Positions 48,402 through 60,001 of a DNA stretch of 64,000 nt are shown here, piece after piece. Source of the stretch: Euryodendron excelsum (Eukaryota; Streptophyta; Magnoliopsida; Ericales; Pentaphylacaceae); assembly GCA_033060915.1 (NCBI GenBank), contig CM065381.1, positions 35,646,836-35,710,835 on the forward strand, written 5' to 3'. Positions within the stretch are counted from its first letter, which is position 1. Each line of letters begins with the position of its first letter. The position numbers were made by a program, and so were the translations under genes. The notes below the pieces were generated by a model. It was not told the origin of the DNA, ran no database searches, and saw nothing but the letters and a program-made list of their open reading frames with translations.

Positions 48402-48745
48402 TTATTTAGATTATACATAATCTGTGCATTGTTTAAACTGTAGTTATTCAATGTAGTATGGTATATGAATTTTCTCATATTAACAATTGAGTTTGCCCCT
48501 GTGTCTGCAAGAAACACTGCTCTCAGTAGTTCGCATTTGAGTCTGCTCTTTTCTCTACAACTAAAACTTGCTCTCTAAAGTTTTAATTGAGTTTTCTTAT
48601 TTTTATAATTGAGTTTGCTCATTCTTATTGTTCAGTTTTAAATTAAAGAATAATATATTGCTTGAAAATTATATCTTGTCTTTATTTAAGAAAAAAGTTT
48701 TAAACCCCAATTTTGCCCCCTCTTGAGTTGCTTTTTGGGTCAACA
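48402..48745 (+). repeat. Terminal part of host copia 3' LTR
   Basis: Matches 17630-17962 closely and ends GAGTTGCTTTTTGGGTCAACA. The other 3' LTR fragments are 44352-44415 and 46202-46756. Confidence 0.8.
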
Positions 48746-48810
48746 TCCTTGACAATAAGTTTTTCTTGTCATTGCAATGTTATATCCTTATCAGTAGACT
48801 ATTTTGAAAA

Positions 48811-49044
48811 TATTATAAAGACCAATAGGCCTTAAATGTTATTGTCGGAATAATAGTTTACCAAAAGTGCCTTTATGTTTTGAACTATAGTTAATTTCTC
48901 ACAAAATTCCTTTATCTTAACTTAGGTTATTATAAAGACCAATAGGCCTTAAATGTTATTGTCGGAATAATAGTTTACCAAAAATGCCTTTATGTTTTGA
49001 ACTATAGTTAATTTCTCACAAAATTCCTTTATCTTAACTTATGT
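48811..49044. repeat. 117-bp tandem duplication
   Basis: Two units starting TATTATAAAGACCAATAGGCC at 48811 and 48928, nearly identical (one clear difference, AAAGTGCC against AAAATGCC), so recent. Confidence 0.9.
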
Positions 49045-49327
49045 TATTATAATGTCTACCAAAAACTAATGTTTCGATTAGTAAAACATGGTTAGTTCCC
49101 CGTATGCATTGCAAATTTAATTTCTTGTCCTTTAAAGGTTTTATAATTTTTTTAAAAAATTTGCATTAACATGATTTTGTCAAACAGTACCTCGCATCAT
49201 ATAGAGATGGCAAGTGCGTGCTTAGAATTAGAGGACATTAGAAAATACGATATCAATTTTGGGCAATGTAGAGTATCTAACGACATAGATAAGTCATTCT
49301 TTTTCTATTAAAGAATGGCCAAGGCTA

Positions 49328-49469
49328 ACAAGTGTCCTAAAGATATATTTTAAGTATACTTTGTCTGGTTATATATAGTATTGATAATTATAAAAACACA
49401 AGTTACAATACTTTATACAATCAGACAAAGCATACTTAAAATATGCCCTCAGACACATGTTAGCAAAAC
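49328..49469. repeat. Long imperfect hairpin (arms about 60 nt)
   Basis: GCTAACAAGTGTCC...TTTTAAGTATACTTTGTCTGG pairs with CAGACAAAGCATACTTAAAA...ACATGTTAGC across a loop of about 25 nt. A direct repeat flanks it: GTCATTCTTTT then CTATTAAAGAA at about 49292 and 49537. Confidence 0.7.
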
Positions 49470-49657
49470 ATTTAAAGAATCACCAAATCCAATTTTGTTT
49501 TACTTGGCCAAGCATGAAGTCAATGTATCAAAATGTCATTCTTTTCCTATTAAAGAACTATTTTGCTAATTTGTTTTTCAGTAATCAAAAATTTGTTTTT
49601 GATATAGTCATTTCTAAAAGGTGACTTAACAAATCTTTACTTAGGTAGGGACTCCAA

Positions 49658-49680
49658 TTATATATATATATATATATATT
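49658..49680. repeat. (AT)n microsatellite
   Basis: About eleven AT units. Confidence 0.85.
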
Positions 49681-50079
49681 AGAAAATAAAATGTATGCCG
49701 TTAAACATTTTCGAATACCACTCTAAGTTGCAAAAAGCTGTAATCTTTTGACTTGTTTTTCTATAAAATGTTAAATTAAACTTGGGGCACACCACCTTTG
49801 AAGATATTTTATGGCAATAGCTTTTTGCAATTTTCTACAAAAAAAATAATTAAAGGTCAAAGAGATAAAGTCAAAGAAGTGCAAATTGTGATTGAGCACA
49901 TGAAGACTGAGGGAATGTTGATGGAATCAATTTGCTAAGATGGAATTAGTTGATACCTTTGATGTACTTGGTTTGTTGTTAACACCCAATTTTGCCCTTA
50001 CCTATTATGTGTTGGGATATCAATTTCTAACCAACATATGCCTTTATAAATGTTTTCATATCTTTTTATTTTTTTAGGT
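49681..50079. other. Unassigned intergenic DNA
   Basis: No gene or clear repeat seen. Confidence 0.5.
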
Positions 50080-50081
50080 TA

Positions 50082-50862
50082 ATTTCACCTGAACCTTCTC
50101 AGATTTAGTGTATTGGCACCTAGACCCAGCCTCTACCATTTATCTCAATAAACTACCGTTATCTTTTGAGCGCATTTTAGTATTTTTACATTATATTTTC
50201 TCTGACCCTCTCAGACAACTCAATCTCTTGCTGACTCTCTCAGACCCTTTCTGACGATGACTTAGGCTAGAAGCAGCACAAATTGGACGACGCTGACGCT
50301 GACGCTGATCGATTAACTTTGATGTAAAGTTGAGGATGAATGCTAGCATAATCAAACTTATGTCTTATGCCACCAGTGAGTAGTCTCCTTTCCCAAGTTT
50401 CATATCTCGCTCCTAAGAATATTATTTTATTTATTTAAATTTTTTGTTTCTTGGTTTGTTATGATCTTCTTAGGTTGAATTAGTTCAAACCGAAAAACAT
50501 ACTTCTTAATTTTAATTATTACTGTGTTGATTATAATGTGGATAAGGATGAAGCAATTTTAAAGTAAATCCAGCACGTTGATTTGATCCTTTATAATGTG
50601 GATGAGGATGAAGCAATTTTAAAATAAATCCAACACTTGATCTGAGGCATTATCTGTCGAATGATATGAAAAATATTTTTCAATGTAAAAAATTTAACTC
50701 TTAAACAAGTGAAACCTTAATTTTATAATGACCCTCATTGTTAAATACTAAATAGCATTTAACAAATTTAGATATAAAAATATGTGATAACATAGGTGGT
50801 TGTGATGTAAATAGGTTGAATGATGAGTGATAGGAGAAAGAGGGTGAATGTGATTAGGTGGC

Positions 50863-50904
<42 letters not shown>

Positions 50905-51135
50905 TTTTAGTGTGTTGCACATTGTAAGATCGTAGGAAAAACATCATTTTCTTTTCAATTTTTTTAGTACAAGTGGCGGGCAATTTGGTCAACTAACATA
51001 AATATGTAGATGAAGGTGAGATAGGGGGTACACCTGTTGATATATAAAACTTCAAGGGTTGTAGATGTCTATTTCTGAAAAGTAGTTTGTTTAGATGCCA
51101 ATATACCAAACTTGAGAGGACCTAAGTGAAATTAA
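50082..51135. mobile_element. Non-autonomous element with about 50-bp terminal inverted repeats
   Basis: Left GTTAATTTCACCTGAACC...GTGTATTGGCACCTAGAC; the right end, read on the minus strand, is GTTAATTTCACTTAGGTCC...GTATATTGGCATCTAAAC. About 1.05 kb, no transposase. Inside are a 59-bp tandem duplication (TATAATGTGGATRAGGATG, near 50533 and 50592) and a GA tract at 50866-50900. The target duplication is obscured by flanking T runs. Confidence 0.6.
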
Positions 51136-51314
51136 CTTTTTTTTTTATTTGTGTGAGTGGGGCGGAAGCCAAACAAAGAACTAAAGTTGAACATTTCTTA
51201 CAAAACCCCATTCGGAGGTATCCCCAGCCAAGAAAGCCTCGACAGACTTTGGTGGCTGATGCAAGATCATCAAATCTTTCAGACTTGATTAGATCTATGG
51301 AAAAACTTTCATAA
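51126..51314 (+). other. Short ORF of unknown origin, possible gene fragment
   Basis: The last about 50 codons after a low-complexity start are rich in charged residues (KQRTKVEHFLQNPIRRYP, then LSDLIRSMEKLS and a stop) and have less AT-biased codons than the surroundings. It could be a terminal exon of a captured or relic gene. I do not recognise it; there is no upstream exon or clear splice acceptor. Confidence 0.2.
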
Positions 51315-51829
51315 GCTCCTATTTGTCCAAAAGGCAAAATGTGAAAGTTGACCAAATTATCCTTACTTATTCCTATAAGAAGGTTGAATTTGACCCTGAT
51401 TATTTTGCCCTTACATTAAAATTTTCAAATTTAGTTTGGACTATTAATATAATATATTGAAATAGTTTTCTAACCATATAAAATGAATCTTAGTTTGATT
51501 TAAAATCAAAAGTATAATCATTTGCGAATCCATCTTATTTTGGCTATCAAGGGCAAGATGCTTATTTCTGAAAAAGTACTTAGCGACATTTTAGTATTTT
51601 TTTTTTGGACTTTATGTTAATCTTAATAGAGTTTTTTTTTTTTTTTGTCTTTAGCAACTATTTTCTTAAAAGTCAATTTTTTTTGGAGGGCGTTGACAAA
51701 TACCATTTGTGAACACTCTCCAAAAAAAACAAAAAAATTGAAGTTTGGTAAAAATAAGCTAGAAAAGACCCAAAAAAAAAAAAAAACCTTTGAAAAAGAA
51801 GTTAAAAAGTACCAATAAAGCTATTAGGT

Positions 51830-53006
51830 TTAGTTTGTGATTTGTGCATCAAAAGTGATGCATCTATTTCATTTCCAGTAAAAAGTTTAAGCTCAGACAA
51901 GACAATTTCTAGACAGCAAGTGATGGCTCTAGCCATGTAAGGTATGGTTCTAGCCATGATGGCTTGAGCGAACCGAGATTGGTTTGAGCCATGATAGACT
52001 TGCATGAAAACAACAGATATTAAAATAGGATCGCTTGATGAATGGCTCGACATTGGATCTAGCCATGATGGTTCGAGCGAATCTACGATGGCTTGAGCCA
52101 TTGCGACAAGATCAGTTCGAGAAAAGAATTTAGACTTTGTGAACAAGTTGCGTATCTCAGGACTGCCAAGCACGAATCAACTAATGTAAGGTGTGATCTG
52201 GACTATATTTCAGGGAGAGAGAGAAGCTACAGATAAAAGAGAAGGTGTATGTATTGAATCAAACTCTCTCTAGTTACTCATATACACTGAGATACAAGTT
52301 GAAAAGAGAGCTACATACACACGTAGAGAGAGAAGAAGTGTATCATGTGTCTTTGAGCATCCAGATCATCAACATCATTGCTAATTAATTGAAGAGAGAT
52401 CATCTTGGTGGATTCTAAACATGAATGAGAGCACTATGGTAATTCAATATTAGAGTCAAGAATTGGAAAAATATAAAATCCTAGAGTCAAGCAAGAAAAC
52501 TTCAACCAGAATTCGTGGGGATTTGAACAACAATCATGAAGTTTCGATGTTAAGGTTATAAATTGGTCTTATGTAAATTATTCTTGATAGTGCTTGGCTT
52601 GCTGAACGTGATATTTTTCCGAGTTAGGTTTCCATGAGAAATATTGTATCTCTTTACTTTATTACTTTTTATTGATGCTTTGTGATGGATGCATATAAAT
52701 TGAATATATAGGTAAAGAGAACTAGTCTTCGAGTTCATATAGAAGTAACTTGACTTATAAGTATTAATATAGGAAATTGGAATTTTCAAAAGCAATACCA
52801 AAGGGGTATAATGTTTGGTCACAAAAACTCATTGGAAATGAAATTGGACTTTCTAAGGTTTCCAATGATTTATTTGTTATTTGTATAATGTTGTAATTAA
52901 GATTGTGTTGTGATTATGCTTGGTTTGAGGTTCGATTATCAATCTCACTTGATTGTGATCATGGGATGCCACCGGTTGTGGGCTGCTTTTTGGTCTAACC
53001 AGCTAA
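51830..53006 (+). mobile_element. LTR-like remnant with repeated TAGCCATGATGG motifs
   Basis: The end GGGCTGCTTTTTGGTCTAACCA near 53006 resembles the ends of the copia-type LTRs C and J. At 51922-52105 the motif CTAGCCATGATGGCTTGAGC recurs about six times in both senses. The left boundary and target duplication are not established, and no primer site follows. Confidence 0.35.
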
Positions 53007-54990
53007 AAATGTGAGAAAATTTGGAATGATTGGATAATATATAAATCCAAATTAATTCTCCAAAAATCAAAACTTTTATCTTATTTTATATGATCTTACA
53101 ACCTTCCAAAACAATCAAAGATTTCCACTAGTCCAGGTTAAGAAGCACTCTAATGAGTTTTTAGTTTTCATAATAGCCATCTTCCAAACTTTTCTCACTT
53201 CGCTTAGTTTAAAATCTATTTCAGAAAACCTTAGCTTTATTTATACCTTAATCTTAGTAAAAATATATGCCCCAAAACGTCTTATTAAAAATTAAGTTCA
53301 TTAATGTTTAATCTTATTTAAAATTCGTTTCACTAAATTTTAATCTAGGCCCTTCGCTAGGTTTCAGTATCGAATTTTAACGTTGCAAAAAGTTTTAATT
53401 TTCTAATTCGCTTCCATAAAAATACGGGGTAAGAATTGGGATGCAACAATGGTGGGAGCTCAAAAACATGTTGAAAAAGTTTTTATAAGATGATTGCTCA
53501 AGTGGGAGTGTAAAAATTCATTATTGTGGGTCCTACAATTCTCACTCCTATAGACAAGATAGTAGGACCCACAATAATATGTAATTCAATTTCTCAATTA
53601 TTTTTCACTCTAAACACAAAATTATAGGATTCACAATAATAAATTCATGCGAAACCCATTCATTTGTGTCTAAGAGCAAGGGTGGAGAGAAGTTAGAGGC
53701 TCTTCTGGGCTATAGCCTAAGGGAGTCTAGCTCAACTCCCATTTTTAATATCCAAAATTTTAATATTTAAATTTAGCCTAACTCAATATTACTTAACCAT
53801 TAAAAAAGTATCCTAGAAGAGAGGTAGAAATGCTGATTTCTGGTTTCTACATTCATACTCTAGAGCTCGTAGCGTCTTGAAGGAGGAAGTCATTCGACCC
53901 CCCCCCCTCCCCCCCCCCCCCCCCCCCCCCCCCCAAAAAAAAAGACCACGATTGGTTAAAGACAGAAAAATGCATAACTAAAAGTTGTCGTTATATTCTT
54001 CAAGTAAGGTAAGTGCGAAACCCGTCTTTTGTTTATAAATTCAACATATGTTTAAATGTTTGATTCTTTTTCTCGATCAACGTAAGTTTTTTATGATTGA
54101 AGTTGAATAATAGGGCATAAAAGGATAAGATTCAATGTAATAAAATTTTGCAAGATATTAAGTGCAACAATTGAGAGACTAATCTTCCAATCTTCCATGT
54201 ACCAAGGGGGTTCATTTTCCTTTCTAAACCATTAAAAAAATAAGAAAATTAATTTCTATTTAGTTTACCAATATTGGTAATGCCATATCATCCTAAGAGG
54301 GTTGAGGAATTTTTTTTATCCGTAGGTGATCATTTTGTCTAGAAAAAGATCGAGGAATTTTTTTTTTGGCTTATGTTCTTGTCTACCCGTATGTGATTAT
54401 TTTATAATGGCATTTCTATTTTATGAAAAACCATCAGACACAACTTTAATATGTATTTTTTCTTAGATATTTTTAAATATTTACTTGTTTATGTACACTT
54501 TTATTACATATTAGTTGTAAAATTGTTTAGTGTATATAATTTTTGCATATGCATGCTCTATAAATTTTTTTTTGTAATTTATTAAATTTCGGCATAACCA
54601 AGAGCAAATCAAAATTCTAGCTCCTCACTTGTCTAGGAGTGAGAAAAAAAAAATTTAAAAATGAAATTTTGTATAGCATAACTCTAAGAAATTTTAGGCT
54701 GCCAGCCTGCCGATTCCCGATTAGGGAGAGGCCAAAATATGAAATGTTACACATTCCATGTTTCTTTTTCAAAATTTTGATTATAAGCAACTTGTGTTAA
54801 AACTTAGACACATGGAACATCATGGATTTGTGGATATGGATGACCTATATCGCCTGAAGTTGTTATCAATTGAGAAAATGTGATTGGAGTCCGTAATAGG
54901 ATGGACCCTCTCACCAGTTTGGTTTCTAGCTCTTCTCACACATACTTTCTATATACTACTACATATATAGAGTCACATTCGATTATATTT
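53007..54990. other. Unassigned intergenic DNA with poly-C tract
   Basis: No gene recognised. A poly-C run lies at 53898-53934. Confidence 0.5.
53898..53934. repeat. Poly-C homopolymer tract
   Basis: Ten C, one T, then 26 uninterrupted C, followed directly by nine A. Confidence 0.9.
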
Positions 54991-54997
54991 TATTTTG

Positions 54998-55555
54998 GAT
55001 TAATTAGAATTTTTATCTTTGTACTTTACATTAAATCTTACTTTAAGACCTTTATTTTTATTTATAATAATTAAGTTTTTGCACTTCTAATTTATTGCAA
55101 TATCAACTTTTGCTAACTTTTGTTAAACAAATAGATAGAATATTCACATTTGACAAACACATGGCTTTTTTCAATGGACAAATATGTAAATCTTATGCCT
55201 TTTGCAATAGTCTATTATAAATTCTTTTCAAATCGCTCTAAAATTATGAGTATGATTAACTCTGTGATGTATATAATGTAATTAAGTTTCATATAAAAGT
55301 TCCCAATTCGACTCACGTGCTATACACATGAGCCTTGTGACAGAAAAAAAAAAAAAAGTAGACTTAATTTTATATCTTTGCCTGTTGAAAAAAATCATGT
55401 GTTTGTCACATATGAATTTTCTGTCCATTTCTCAAACAAAAGATTGAAATTGCAACAAATTAAAAGTGTAATAGTTTAATTATTACAAATAAATGTAAAA
55501 GTTCTAAAATAAATTTGGTATAAAATGCAAATGTGCAAAGTGTAATTAACCCTTT
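54998..55555. mobile_element. Foldback MITE with long inverted arms (about 170 bp)
   Basis: The left arm (TTAATTAGAATTTTTATC...TTTATTTATAATAATTAAG...TGACAAACACATGG) matches the reverse complement of the right arm (TTAATTACACTTTGC...TTTATTTGTAATAATTAAAC...TGACAAACACATGA). The about 560-bp unit has no coding capacity. Confidence 0.65.
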
Positions 55556-56703
55556 TATTTCTTTCAATTTATTTGTGTTCTATGATTGTATATGGGTACA
55601 TTAGACATCTGGTTTTCATGCACAGAGACCCTTGTGCTTTAAAACTGATTGGCGAGACATGAGATTTGAGGTAATTTCTTGAGATGGCTCTTTCCAGAAT
55701 TCGGAATTTCTGCCTCTTGAATGGGTCATGGCTAAAGTACAACTATACGTTGTATATTCTACATCATTGAGTCAGAATTTGGTCACAGAATTGAAGTTCT
55801 TGAAGCTGTCAAGCTAGCTCCTTTGAATTTTTACACAAAAGCCTGGGTCGCAGCAACTTCGCAAGAAGAGAATGACAAAAAACATAACAATAGTAGCATC
55901 CAGTGCACAAGTCTCTCTCTTACTGTAGAGTCTCACCCTCCACTTTTTCGTGGCGAGGCTAATTTTCATGAATGATTATGTATTCTTAATGTTAATTAAG
56001 ACAAATATACTGGATTAATTAATAACATTACTTCTGATTGAATAACAAGCTATTATTAAAATGTGATGCCCCTATAGTTTTCTTACTTCGCCGTACATAT
56101 TAGATTATCTTGCAATTAGTCGTTTTGTGAAATGATTAGTATAAAAGCTAGAGTACCAAACCTTCTTCTTTTGTCATTAGATAGAGATCTGAAATCACAT
56201 CAGCGCAATTGGTATAATTCAGTATTTTTTTTTCCTTCTTGGTGAAAGGTATTAGTCAGTACTTAGCTTATCAGCAAGACAACTTTTGGAAGTAGTACTA
56301 GATTGAATTGGAGAAGCCAAATACAAAAAAAAAAAAAAAAAAAAAAGAAAATTGGAAAAGAACATATGAGTTGGCCTGGTTGTTATGTGGAATAGATAGT
56401 TAGGTTTTGCGGAGAAGTAGAATAGATAGCTAGGTTTCTCATTTCTAGGTTATGAAATTTAGAGTGAGCCACCTTCTGTCTAGGTCTTTAGTACAAGTAT
56501 CTGTAAGTTTTCCTAAATTAACAGTCACCATAGAACCAAAAAATTGTTGATTATCAAATGAGCCACCAAGACAAATTTTATTTGGATGGAGTAGTTTCCA
56601 CTGTTTAGTAGCCAATTATTGCCATTGGACTAGGCTTGTCAATGGACTGAGTCTGATTCAAATTCGGTAGACCCGAATCCCATCCAAATTCAATTTGAAA
56701 CCA

Positions 56704-56734
<31 letters not shown>

Positions 56735-57043
56735 ACAAAAGAAAAAAAAAAAACCGTTTCAATAGCACCTGACTTATGAAAATTGACATAAAACAATATC
56801 AGGAATCAGAAAATACCATGGACAATCCCGTAGGCATAACATTCATCTATTATTTAGAGAACAATTCCAACAGTTCATTTCAAGGCTTGATTAGGCCATA
56901 ATTCAACTATCAAACACAAAATTTCCATACAGTGGATCGAATTCCACCTAATCAGAAGTACTTAACATGGCCGCCTGTCCCATGTGGCAGCAATTTGGAG
57001 TACAGCTAGTACCTATGAAATAGTGTTTCATCCTTCACTATTA

Positions 57044-57087
<44 letters not shown>

Positions 57088-57239
57088 TTCTTGGTAATAC
57101 ATGAGAAGTGTACGTGAAGAAATAGAATTATAGGTGGGCTATATTTTTACAGTCTTTTCTTTTTCCTTTGTTTTTTTTTTAAACTTCTTTTGCTTAAAAC
57201 TTCTTTCTTCATGTGTACTCTAGGGCGACACCGGAACTG

Positions 57240-57279
<40 letters not shown>

Positions 57280-57849
57280 GTGGTAAAACAGTGCGTTGCC
57301 CCATCTCCACTCAATCCTGTTTTATATCTTTATTCGTTCTTATTAAATTAGATTTTACGAAATCACTATTATCATCTCTCAAAGATACCTTTAGACAATG
57401 TTAAAAAGGACCCATAACTACATTCATTCCCCAGGAAGTATTCCTATATAAATCAGCATAACATAACGTGAGATCCAAGCAACCTTCTTTTCCGTCTTTG
57501 GGAACCAATCATATATTTCTTGAAGTTGTCCATTCTCTCATTCTGATATATTTTAGGTCTCCCTACATCTCTTTCTCTCTCTCTCTCTCTCTCAATAATT
57601 GAGAGGAAGAACAAGGATGCTGGAAGGTGCAAAGGGCTCTGTTCAATCATACAAAGGACTAGAAAGTGCAAGGAGAACTCAATTCCTTTCCAACCCTCAA
57701 GAAGAATTGGCTTGAGGGACAACTTGCCTTCTTTTCCTTTTTTTCTTTAGCCGTTTTGTCTCTCTTCATAGAATTTGTTTATTTTGGAGTTGGAGAGAGA
57801 GAGAGAGAGAGATCCACAGTGAGATGAGCATAAAAGGAAAACCACAGAA
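55556..57849 (+). promoter_or_regulatory. Upstream region of NAC gene with clustered GA/CT tracts
   Basis: No other gene seen. Dinucleotide tracts lie at 57047-57085 (GA), 57244-57276 (CT), 57568-57593 (CT) and 57792-57812 (GA); the last is 38 bp before the NAC ATG, probably in the leader. An AT tract lies at 56702-56731. No TATA box or start site is pinned down. Confidence 0.4.
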
Positions 57850-58473
57850 ATGACTTGGTGCAATGACTGCAGCAATGAGCCAACGATTGTGAGAAGGTCA
57901 CAGCCATCTACTGATAATAATACTGTTGTTGCCCGAAAACCCGAATGCCTTCAGACTAAAACTTGCCCTTCATGTGGTCATCAGATCAAATGTCAAGAAA
58001 AGGTGCACATTATTCCTTTCTTATTGTTTCTGTAATGATCCTTCTTTTTTTTTTTTTTTTTTTGTTTTTGTTTTCCTCAAATTTTATGAATATCATTAAA
58101 TTATAAGAGTAGACCGGAATTCACGATCTGCCGGGGCTGCCTGCTGGAGTGAAGTTTGATCCAAGTGATCAAGAACTTCTTGACCATTTGGAGGCAAAGG
58201 CATGGTCAGATGCTCATCATAAGCTGCATCCCCTAATCGACGAGTTCATCCCTACCCTTGAAGGAGAGAATGGAATTTGCTACACCCACCCAGAGAGGTT
58301 ACCAGGTGATTTTGAAGTATTCAATAAAATTTCTCTCATTTATAAGATCTACAGATTCAACTTGAATGTGTATATATGTATAACAAACAAATTATGATTT
58401 TCTTTTTTATAATAAGTGATGGTCAATACTTAGGGTTTGCGCTGATGAGCAAACAAGAGCTATGTGAACCAAT

Positions 58474-58527
<54 letters not shown>

Positions 58528-59772
58528 TAGGTCAGGAGGATCTAGAATCGTGGTCATCTTATTAAAAGGTAAATGAACTGAGGCATGGCTTATCTATGAC
58601 TCTATGATTACAAAATGCAATTATACACTACCATGCAAGAGACTGCTTTCATTTTTCTTTCGTTAAGGTAAACGATATGCAGAAAAATGGTTAAAAAGGA
58701 AGAAGAAGAAGTAGAAGAAGAAGAAGAAGAAGAAGAAGAAGAAGAAGAGATTTTTGAACTTGAAGAAACTCTAATGTAACCTTTGAATCTAGGCAGCCTA
58801 TAGGTACAGGCTTTTATAGTTAAATGGAACAAAATCTTTGAACGCTATACGATTTTGCAAAGATGTCCAAATTTCTTGTCCCTTCTGCTTGAAGAGATGA
58901 ATAACCTTCCCAGTATTGTATTATTAATTGATTTGAGCTCCACTAGCTAGCATTCATTATAGGTTCCTAGTAACGGGCTCGAGAGCTTCAGAATGCTTAC
59001 CTAGCCAACGCTTAGATCCGGCTCTATCCGGCTCTATCATCATTCCGTAGTTGGATATAGGTGATATTGCGTTATCTTGGTTTTTCTTTCTTTCCTTTTC
59101 TTTTTGTTGGTAGTTCTTAATATTGGATCTCCATCCAAACAAGGGAAAAAGAAAATATAAGAAAGAGAATTCATGAAAATTAAATTTATCAACCATTTAA
59201 TGGTCCATATTGTTGTTATATATGATGCAGGAGTAAGTAAAGATGGATTGGTCCGACATTTCTTCCACAGACCTTCCAAAGCATACACCACCGGCACTCG
59301 GAAACGAAGAAAGGTACACGCGGACATGGATGGAAGCGAGACTCGGTGGCACAAAACAGGCAAGACTAGGCCAGTTTTTGTCAATAGCAAAGTTAAAGGG
59401 TATAAGAAGATACTTGTGCTCTACACCAACTCTGGAAAGCAAAGAAAGCCCGAGAAAACGAATTGGGTGATGCACCAATACCACCTTGGCAACAACAACG
59501 AGGATGAAAAAGATGGAGAGTTGGTGGTTTCAAAGGTTTTCTACCAAACACAGCCTAGACAATGTGGCTCTATCTTGAGCAAGGAACTATCACCTGCAAA
59601 ATCGAAGGGTCGAGCCAGGCTTCAAAGTCCTCAGTTTAAGGACCATCATACCCTTGTTGAATGCTACGATCCGTCGGTAATCTCTTTCGATCAACTTGAC
59701 CGCAACCGTGCGACGCCTCGGCCGGTGATTCCGAATTTTAACTTGCATGTTGGGTCATCTATTATTTCTTGA
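57850..59772 (+). CDS. NAC073: NAC-domain transcription factor, NAC073/SND2 type (3 exons, 295 aa)
   Basis: A nuclear DNA-binding transcription factor. Exons 57850-58002, 58113-58305 and 59231-59772; introns have GT/AG ends (AAG|GTGCAC...TAG|ACC in phase 0; CCAG|GTGATT...GCAG|GAG splitting a Gly codon). Residues 1-51 open with MTWCND and hold a CPSCGH pair of cysteines (39-44), both typical of SND2/SND3 (ANAC073/ANAC010). The NAC domain runs from about 55 to 222: [12 protein letters not shown], the [16 protein letters not shown] block (119-134), basic TGTRKRRK (136-143), [10 protein letters not shown] (154-163), and [11 protein letters not shown] (191-201). [11 protein letters not shown] follows, then a variable tail ending SSIIS. 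Arabidopsis SND2 (about 305 aa) promotes secondary-wall cellulose genes in fibres; the same role here is inference. No lesion is seen. Confidence 0.95.
58306..59230 (+). other. NAC intron 2 with two microsatellites
   Basis: 925 nt. It carries a compound (TA)n(GA)n at 58473-58525 and a GAA/AAG triplet run at about 58698-58750, the likely length-variable parts of this gene. Confidence 0.9.
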
Positions 59773-59961
59773 CAATGCAAATCACCATCTTGGGGTGGAT
59801 GCGGAGGTGGAGAAATTTACTTGTCATGTAAATCATGTCCAAATGCAGGTCTATACTGTTTTTCTAATATTGAACCTAGTGGCGAACAAAATTCATATGT
59901 AGATGTTAAGGGAGGAGAAGAATAAGAAGAAGGCTTTCCTTTGTCAAGTACTAAGGGTTGG

Positions 59962-60001
<40 letters not shown>

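Larger units (their letters stand above)
16062..48745 (+). mobile_element. Decayed Ty1/copia element, outermost host of the nest
   Basis: 5' LTR 16062-17962, a decayed tRNA-Met primer site (AGTATCAGAGCC) at about 17967, gag in two pieces (18017-18295 and 37966-39312), a pre-integrase remnant (39415-39777), the last RNase H residues with the ADIFTKPL motif (about 39893-39980), an extra ORF (40998-42240), a purine tract TTGAGGGGGAG near 42744, and a 3' LTR in fragments ending at 48745. Protease, integrase and most of reverse transcriptase are gone. With inserted elements subtracted it is about 8 kb. The 3' LTR lacks roughly its first 950 bp. The layout with an extra ORF before the 3' LTR recalls Sireviruses (inference). 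Confidence 0.75.

Noticed and set aside
16062..48745. Whole nest as a segmental duplication or centromeric satellite block
   Set aside because: Each unit has its own ends and short target duplication, and relatives are interrupted at different points.
58608..58832. Serine-run ORF on the minus strand
   Set aside because: Translation of the GAA/CTT microsatellite in NAC intron 2.
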